The position numbers and the translations under genes were made by a program. Under the pieces are notes generated by a model. That model was not told the origin of the DNA, searched no databases, and was given only the letters and a program-made list of their open reading frames with translations. A DNA stretch of 64,000 nt from Clostridiaceae bacterium Marseille-Q3526. GTDB lineage: Bacteria; Bacillota; Clostridia; Lachnospirales; Lachnospiraceae. The DNA lies in assembly GCA_018223375.1 (NCBI GenBank), contig JAGTTS010000002.1, positions 310,001 through 374,000 of the forward strand, read 5' to 3'. This document shows positions 59,781 to 64,000 of the stretch, piece by piece. Position 1 is the stretch's first letter. Each line of letters starts with the position of its first letter.

Positions 59781-60638
59781 TTATGGCTTCAGGCAGAGGA
59801 AGGCGCACAGATTTCCTCTGCGCTCCGCGCTCCTTCGGTGGGAAAATAAAAGATCCGGATTACAGTGAGTGCAGATATTGGTGACAGAGGTATTCTCTGG
59901 CTTAAGCCCTGCCTCCTCCAGCACAATCTGGTTGGCTCTCCACAGATCCAGCTGGTACTTTCCGTCCGGCTTTTTTTCTAAAATAGCGGAATGACAGGTT
60001 TGAGAGAAGGCCTGTGCAAACTCCTCTGCCACCTCAGGACCCACTTCATAGCAGTCGGCGCAGATGCTGGGGCCGATGCAGGCAATCAGATCCTCCGGGC
60101 GGGATCCGAAGGCGTCTCTCATGGCTTCTGCAGTTACCCGGCCCATTCCCTTGACCGTGCCGCGCCATCCGGAGTGGGACAGCCCGATGGCCCGGTGGAC
60201 AGGATCCAGGAAATAGAGAGGCACGCAGTCGGCAAAAAAGGTGACCAGGGTAATGCCTGGAATATCTGTAATCAGTCCGTCCACATCTGTGTAATCCCGC
60301 TCTCTGACCACGCCTTTTCCAGCGTCCTCCTCTGTTACCTGTCTTACATTGACCGTGTGTGTCTGATAGGTGAGAACCATCTTCTCCCGCTCCACGCCGA
60401 GGGCCCGGGCCATTCGTGCATAATTTTCCAGTACGTCGTCCCGGTTGTCGCCTCTTGTAAAGGAAAAATTCATGGTGGCGTAGTCTCCCTTGCTGACGCC
60501 TCCCAGACGGGTGGAAAAGGCGTGGAATACCAGGCCGGTGTTCTCCAGAGCCGGGAAGCTCAGGTAAGTGACGCCGGCGCTTTCCTTTACAGCCAGCACA
60601 TCCCGCTCATCTCGTTTTTTAAATTTGATTTCGCTCAT
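59781..60638 (-). CDS. pgeF: Peptidoglycan editing factor PgeF / YfiH (LACC1-type)
   Basis: The 285-residue protein belongs to the multicopper-like YfiH family, shown elsewhere to act as purine nucleoside phosphorylase/adenosine deaminase and, in E. coli, to prevent mis-incorporation in muropeptides. Metal ligands are in LTYQTHTVNV, FFADCVPL and LSHSGWRGTVKG. The ATG at 60638 follows AAGGAGAAACAG. A nucleoside role would fit the nucleoside uptake genes elsewhere in the window, but no direct link is seen. Confidence 0.92.
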   Translation of the reverse strand: MSEIKFKKRDERDVLAVKESAGVTYLSFPALENTGLVFHAFSTRLGGVSKGDYATMNFSFTRGDNRDDVLENYARMARALGVEREKMVLTYQTHTVNVRQVTEEDAGKGVVRERDYTDVDGLITDIPGITLVTFFADCVPLYFLDPVHRAIGLSHSGWRGTVKGMGRVTAEAMRDAFGSRPEDLIACIGPSICADCYEVGPEVAEEFAQAFSQTCHSAILEKKPDGKYQLDLWRANQIVLEEAGLKPENTSVTNICTHCNPDLLFSHRRSAERRGNLCAFLCLKP

Positions 60639-60671
60639 CTGTTTCTCCTTGAACTTCATCTGATAAAAAGT

Positions 60672-61028
60672 CTAATAAAAAGCATGTTTGATCAGCCGGA
60701 TCTGGGATCCCAGCACAGCTGCCACGTCAAAGCGGCAGGGAGTATCCTCGGAAAGCTGGCGTGCGCAGAGATAATAGCGGGCCGTTTTTCGGATCCGCTC
60801 CTGCTTTTTTGCCGTCACAGCCTCCGACGGATCGCCAAAAGACGCGCCGGAGCGGTATTTGACCTCCACAAAGACAAGGGTATCCTCATCCTTTGCGATT
60901 AAATCAATTTCTCCATAACGGCTGAAGAAATTCCGCTCTAAAATCTGGTATCCCTGCTGTTCCAGGTATCGGGCCGCTTCCTCTTCATAGTGCGCGCCCA
61001 CTGCTCTCCTGCTGGCTCTGTCAGTCAT
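60672..61028 (-). CDS. YraN-family (UPF0102) endonuclease-like protein
   Basis: This 118-residue protein has a restriction-endonuclease-like core: GAHYEEEAARYLEQQGYQILERNFFSRYGEIDLIAKDEDTLVFVEVKYR with the E-x-D...E-x-K metal site. Function is unproven. The ATG at 61028 overlaps the rnhB stop and uses GGGAGGCTGTCA. It follows rnhB as in most bacteria. Confidence 0.92.
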   Translation of the reverse strand: MTDRASRRAVGAHYEEEAARYLEQQGYQILERNFFSRYGEIDLIAKDEDTLVFVEVKYRSGASFGDPSEAVTAKKQERIRKTARYYLCARQLSEDTPCRFDVAAVLGSQIRLIKHAFY

Positions 61029-61683
61029 TGACAGCCTCCCTCTCCTCAAATTTCTTCAGAAAGCTTCTTCTATGAATCGGGCACATGCCGTACTCGCGGA
61101 TGGCGTCTAAATGAGCCTTTGTCCCATAGCCTTTGTGCTTTGCAAAGCCATACTGAGGATAGAGGCTGTCGTACTCTGCCATCATGTGATCCCTTGTCAC
61201 CTTGGCCAGAATGCTGGCCGCCGCGATGGAAACGCTTTTCGCATCGCCCTTGATGATCTTCACCTGCCGGTTCTCCTCAATTCCAGGGATAATGACCGCG
61301 TCGTTTAAAAAGATATCTGGAGCGACAGGCAGCTTGTTTACAGCCTGGCGCATGGCCTCATAGGTGGCCTGAAGAATATTAATCTCATCAATGACAGCCG
61401 GACTCACGATTCCTACGCCAAAGGCGACCGCCTTTTCTTTAATCTCTTCAAACAGAGCCTCCCGCCGTTTTTCCGACAGCTTTTTGGAATCGTTCAGATA
61501 GAGAATCTGGCAGTCCGCAGGCAGAATGCAGGCTCCGGCTACCACCGGACCGGCCAGAGGGCCTCTGCCTGCCTCGTCGATGCCGCAGACAACGGCTCCT
61601 GCCCCGTATTTTTTTTCATATTCCTTCATGGCTTCCAGGCGGAGAAACTCCTGTTCCAGCTTTTCACCCTTAAGCGTTCTCAT
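61021..61683 (-). CDS. rnhB: Ribonuclease HII
   Basis: RNase HII removes ribonucleotides from DNA. The 220-residue protein begins its catalytic domain at VCGIDEAGRGPLAGPVVAGA (DEAGRG) and carries the further acidic residues in KVTRDHMM. C-terminal GMCPIHRRSFLKKF is conserved. The ATG at 61683 follows GAGGAGGCACAGC; the longer frame runs into rbgA. Confidence 0.96.
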   Translation of the reverse strand: MRTLKGEKLEQEFLRLEAMKEYEKKYGAGAVVCGIDEAGRGPLAGPVVAGACILPADCQILYLNDSKKLSEKRREALFEEIKEKAVAFGVGIVSPAVIDEINILQATYEAMRQAVNKLPVAPDIFLNDAVIIPGIEENRQVKIIKGDAKSVSIAAASILAKVTRDHMMAEYDSLYPQYGFAKHKGYGTKAHLDAIREYGMCPIHRRSFLKKFEEREAVND

Positions 61684-62584
61684 GCTGTGCCTCCTCGTCT
61701 GCTTCTGCTGTGCGCCCACGGTCTTCAGAGGGGACAGACGGCGGAAACTCCAGGGAGATCCGTCCAAGCTTGCCGCTTCTGAAATCATCCAGGAACAGAT
61801 TGGCAGCCTTTTTAATGTCCAGCTCGTTTCCCTTCAAGAGGCAGGCGCGGATTCTGGCAATCTGCTCCAGCACCTGGTAGGGCTCATAGTCTGTCCCTTC
61901 TTCCAGCTGATACCGCTCCTCCATCATGCCGCGGTAATGGATTATCAGGAAACGCGCTAGCTCTGCGGCCAGCTCTGTCTTATCGAGAATTTCATCGTTG
62001 ATGGAGCCGATAAAAGCCAGATTCATGCCGATGGCCTGATCCTCAAATTTCGGCCACAGGATTCCAGGAGTATCTAAAAGCTCCAGAGTCTTATTCAGGC
62101 GGATCCACTGATTTCCCTTGGTAACGCCAGGCTTGTTGCCCGTCTTGGCGCAGGCTTTTCCTGCAAAGGAATTAATAAAGGTGGATTTTCCTACGTTTGG
62201 GATGCCTACGACCATAGCGCGGACCGGGCGGTTCTTGATGCCTCTGCGCCGATCCCGCTCAATCTTTTCCCGGCAGGCCTCCTGAACAAGAGGAGTAATC
62301 TGCTTTAACCCCATGCCCGTGCGGGCGTTAATCTTCACCACATGAAAGCCCTGGGCCTTAAACCAGGACGTCCACTGCTCGTTCTTCCGCTCGTCTGCCA
62401 GATCTGCCTTGTTTAAGAGAATCATGCGGCCCTTTCCCCTGGCCAGATCGTCAATATCAGGGTTTCGGCTTCCCAGAGGCATTCTCGCGTCCACCAGCTC
62501 GATCACCAGATCGATGAGCTTGATATCCTCCTTCATTGCCCGCTTGGCCTTTGTCATGTGGCCTGGGTACCATTGTATATTCAT
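61670..62584 (-). CDS. rbgA: Ribosome biogenesis GTPase RbgA (YlqF)
   Basis: RbgA is needed for late 50S assembly in Firmicutes. The 304-residue protein has the circularly permuted G motifs: G4 LNKADLAD, then G1 GIPNVGKSTFIN and G3 DTPG. The N-terminal WYPGHMTKAKRAM is diagnostic. It lies between rplS and rnhB as in Bacillus. Confidence 0.96.
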   Translation of the reverse strand: MNIQWYPGHMTKAKRAMKEDIKLIDLVIELVDARMPLGSRNPDIDDLARGKGRMILLNKADLADERKNEQWTSWFKAQGFHVVKINARTGMGLKQITPLVQEACREKIERDRRRGIKNRPVRAMVVGIPNVGKSTFINSFAGKACAKTGNKPGVTKGNQWIRLNKTLELLDTPGILWPKFEDQAIGMNLAFIGSINDEILDKTELAAELARFLIIHYRGMMEERYQLEEGTDYEPYQVLEQIARIRACLLKGNELDIKKAANLFLDDFRSGKLGRISLEFPPSVPSEDRGRTAEADEEAQHENA

Positions 62585-62644
62585 AGTGCGTTCCTCTCTG
62601 CGTTTGATTCAAATTGTTCTTTTTAAATATAAATTTCCGTATAA

Positions 62645-62677
62645 AGTAAAGAAAGGGACAATTTTCATTGTCCCTTT
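62645..62677 (-). terminator. Terminator after rplS
   Basis: AAAGGGACAA-N6-TTGTCCCTTT; the minus-strand tail is CTTTAC. Confidence 0.75.
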
Positions 62678-62688
62678 AATTGCAAGAA

Positions 62689-63036
62689 TTATTTAACTAA
62701 CTCTTTTACCTTAGCAGCCTTGCCGACTCTGTCTCTTAAGTAGTTTAACTTAGCTCTTCTTACTTTACCGCGTCTTACTACCTCGATGTTCTCAACGGAA
62801 GGAGAATGTACCGGCCATGTTCTCTCAACGCCAACGCCGTTGGAGTTCTTTCTTACTGTGAAAGTCTCGCGGATGCCGCCGTTCTGTCTCTTAATAACAG
62901 TTCCTTCGAAAACCTGGATTCTCTCACGGTTTCCCTCTTTGATCTTAGCGTATACCTTAACTGTATCGCCTACGTGGAACTCAGCTACGTCTGTTCTTAA
63001 CTGTGCGTTCTCAATGTTCTTAATAATCTCGTTCAT
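62689..63036 (-). CDS. rplS: 50S ribosomal protein L19
   Basis: L19 lies at the 30S-50S interface. The 115-residue protein has FHVGDTVKVYAKIKEGNRERIQVFEG and GVGVERTWPVHSPSVE, both diagnostic. AAAGGAGGTTCACTTAG precedes the ATG. It follows trmD, giving the usual trmD-rplS order. Confidence 0.98.
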   Translation of the reverse strand: MNEIIKNIENAQLRTDVAEFHVGDTVKVYAKIKEGNRERIQVFEGTVIKRQNGGIRETFTVRKNSNGVGVERTWPVHSPSVENIEVVRRGKVRRAKLNYLRDRVGKAAKVKELVK

Positions 63037-63112
63037 CTAAGTGAACCTCCTTTAAAATCTTTGATGTTCTTAATACATATCGTAACAGAGGACCATCTCT
63101 TTATTTCACAGG
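63037..63112 (-). ncRNA. Possible L19 leader RNA
   Basis: The 76-base leader between the rplS promoter and its ribosome site is long enough for the Firmicutes L19 leader. I see an AGAGATGGTCCTCT imperfect hairpin but cannot confirm the family by eye. Confidence 0.35.
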
Positions 63113-63117
63113 TATAA

Positions 63118-63146
63118 ATTCTATCACAAATTGTCCGCTTCTGCAA
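63118..63146 (-). promoter_or_regulatory. Promoter of rplS
   Basis: Minus-strand TTGCAG (63146-63141), 17 bases, TAGAAT (63123-63118), lying over the 3' end of the trmD fusion. Confidence 0.7.
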
Positions 63147-64000
63147 GACCTTTTTCAGGTATTTTTCGCAGCAGTTTTGCAATCTCGCTCAGCCCGTTAA
63201 TTCTGTAATCCGGCTGCGCCTTTCCCTTGTAGGGCCGGTAGTCCCGGCTGATCAGGCAGCTGTGGAGGCCGCTTTTTGAGGCGCCTGAAATATCGCTTAC
63301 GCTGTCCCCGATGTGGAGAATTTCCTCCGGCTTCACCTTCAGCTCTCTGCATACCTCGGAGAAGAAACGCCTGTCAGGCCCTCCCTTCCAGGCTTTTAAT
63401 TCGTCTGATAAAAAGACTTTCTCAAAGGTAATCCCGGCCTCCTCAAGCCGTTTTAGAACTCCCTCAGCCATAAGGGGGCTGGCGTCGCTGGAAAGCACAA
63501 GGCGGAAGCATTTTTTCAGCTCTCTGAGAACGGAGACCACATCCTCATAAAGCGGAGCCAGACTGTGGTTTTTAAGGATAACCTGGGTCATCTTTTCCTC
63601 TGTCACAGAAAAGGAGCCGTTTCCAAAACCTGTAATCCGAAGGGCCTCTCTGGCGCAGCGGCGGTAAATTTCTTCCATATCGCAGAAGCCGTTCTCAGAA
63701 AACGATTTTTTTAAAACCTTGGGATAGGCGCTTACAATAGCTTCCGCCCCTGCCCTGGCCCGGCGGTCTGTGTACTGCTCCCCCAGGATTTCCTTCCAGA
63801 TTTCCGGAATTCTGGCATTGACGTCTGCAAGGGTCTGAAACAGATCCAGGCTGATTACCTGATAGGAGGCCCGGCGCGCCGTCTCCTGCTCATGAAAGAC
63901 AGAATCGGCAAATTTCTGTTCTGCGTCTGTCAGACAGGCGTCCTTCATCAGATCAGGCCGCCGTTCAATGGTTCTGCGGATGGACTGCTCTCTTCTCCAG
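63124..64000 (-). CDS. trmD: TrmD tRNA methyltransferase fused to a HAD-like domain (5' part outside window)
   Basis: An ATG at 63948 opens the HAD-like part, but the same frame stays open to the window edge and encodes WRREQSIRRTIERRPDLMK, the C-terminal signature of TrmD (tRNA m1G37 methyltransferase). No ribosome site precedes 63948. The HAD domain (about 230 residues) has SLDLFQTLAD (motif I), VLSSDASPL, a LKAWKGG lysine and HIGDSVSDISGASKSG. The Asp at nucleophile+2 is replaced by Phe, so it may be inactive or unusual. rplS follows with its own promoter. Confidence 0.82.
   Translation of the reverse strand, partial: WRREQSIRRTIERRPDLMKDACLTDAEQKFADSVFHEQETARRASYQVISLDLFQTLADVNARIPEIWKEILGEQYTDRRARAGAEAIVSAYPKVLKKSFSENGFCDMEEIYRRCAREALRITGFGNGSFSVTEEKMTQVILKNHSLAPLYEDVVSVLRELKKCFRLVLSSDASPLMAEGVLKRLEEAGITFEKVFLSDELKAWKGGPDRRFFSEVCRELKVKPEEILHIGDSVSDISGASKSGLHSCLISRDYRPYKGKAQPDYRINGLSEIAKLLRKIPEKGLAEADNL

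Noticed and set aside
59991..60902. A 303-codon plus-strand open frame
   Set aside because: It is antisense to pgeF and the yraN-family gene and shows no protein-like motif.

Overview
The window looks like the chromosome of a spore-forming, strictly anaerobic Firmicute of the Lachnospiraceae (Clostridium cluster XIVa) type. Four things point there: Firmicutes gene orders (rplU-prp-rpmA-obg-yhbY-nadD-yqeK-rsfS, rsmD-coaD-ylbJ/spoVV, rbgA-rnhB-yraN); an alpha/beta-type SASP gene and spoVV, which indicate sporulation; glycyl-radical enzymes and an AsnB-type protein typical of gut anaerobes; and strong GGAGG ribosome binding sites with near-consensus sigma-A promoters. I see no rRNA or tRNA gene, no CRISPR array, no insertion sequence and no prophage, so most of the window is core genome. 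Both ends cut a gene: minD at base 1 and a trmD fusion at base 64000.

Layout. 1-3606 (+): cell shape and division (minD, minE, rodA, mgsA, a D,D-carboxypeptidase lipoprotein). 3699-11213 (+): a small P-loop protein, then a membrane-anchored HlyD-like protein with yggS-sepF-ylmH, aroB, lspA, a RluD-type synthase and a cytidylate-kinase-like gene. 11424-13445: a secreted NlpC/P60 hydrolase. 13493-13636 (-): a 47-residue exported peptide gene. 13836-16947: TtcA-like protein, XerS-like tyrosine recombinase, then a divergent yneA-like/lexA pair with four LexA boxes. Two perfect palindromes with XerD-arm-like halves follow lexA. 17186-25454 (-): ribosome assembly genes, L21/L27 with the Prp protease, RNase G and a split radical-SAM pair.

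25568-40742 (-) is the metabolic and accessory part. It holds T-box-controlled brnQ, a ZTP riboswitch in front of pflA-pflB, and an apparent nine-gene unit. That unit runs nucleoside hydrolase, BMP lipoprotein, ABC ATPase, two permeases, YjjI glycyl-radical enzyme, YjjW activase, Crp/Fnr regulator and D-serine dehydratase. A 20-bp palindrome overlaps the -35 region of its promoter. This unit is the best candidate for an undescribed pathway, because it ties the orphan enzyme YjjI to nucleoside uptake.

41063-46456: a PspA-like/TPM-like pair (-), then a multi-spanning permease with an AsnB-like enzyme that lacks the glutaminase cysteine (+). 46533-64000, mostly (-): pepT, recU, RNA modification genes, a YgiQ radical-SAM protein, an M23 peptidase, spoVV (+), a DivIVA-like coiled-coil protein, coaD, rsmD, a SASP gene (+), pgeF, yraN, rnhB, rbgA, rplS and trmD. 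Two RNA-modifying enzymes here carry C-terminal HAD domains in the same frame: RsuA-type at 52797-54185, and TrmD at 63124 to the window end. This is the other unusual feature of the region.
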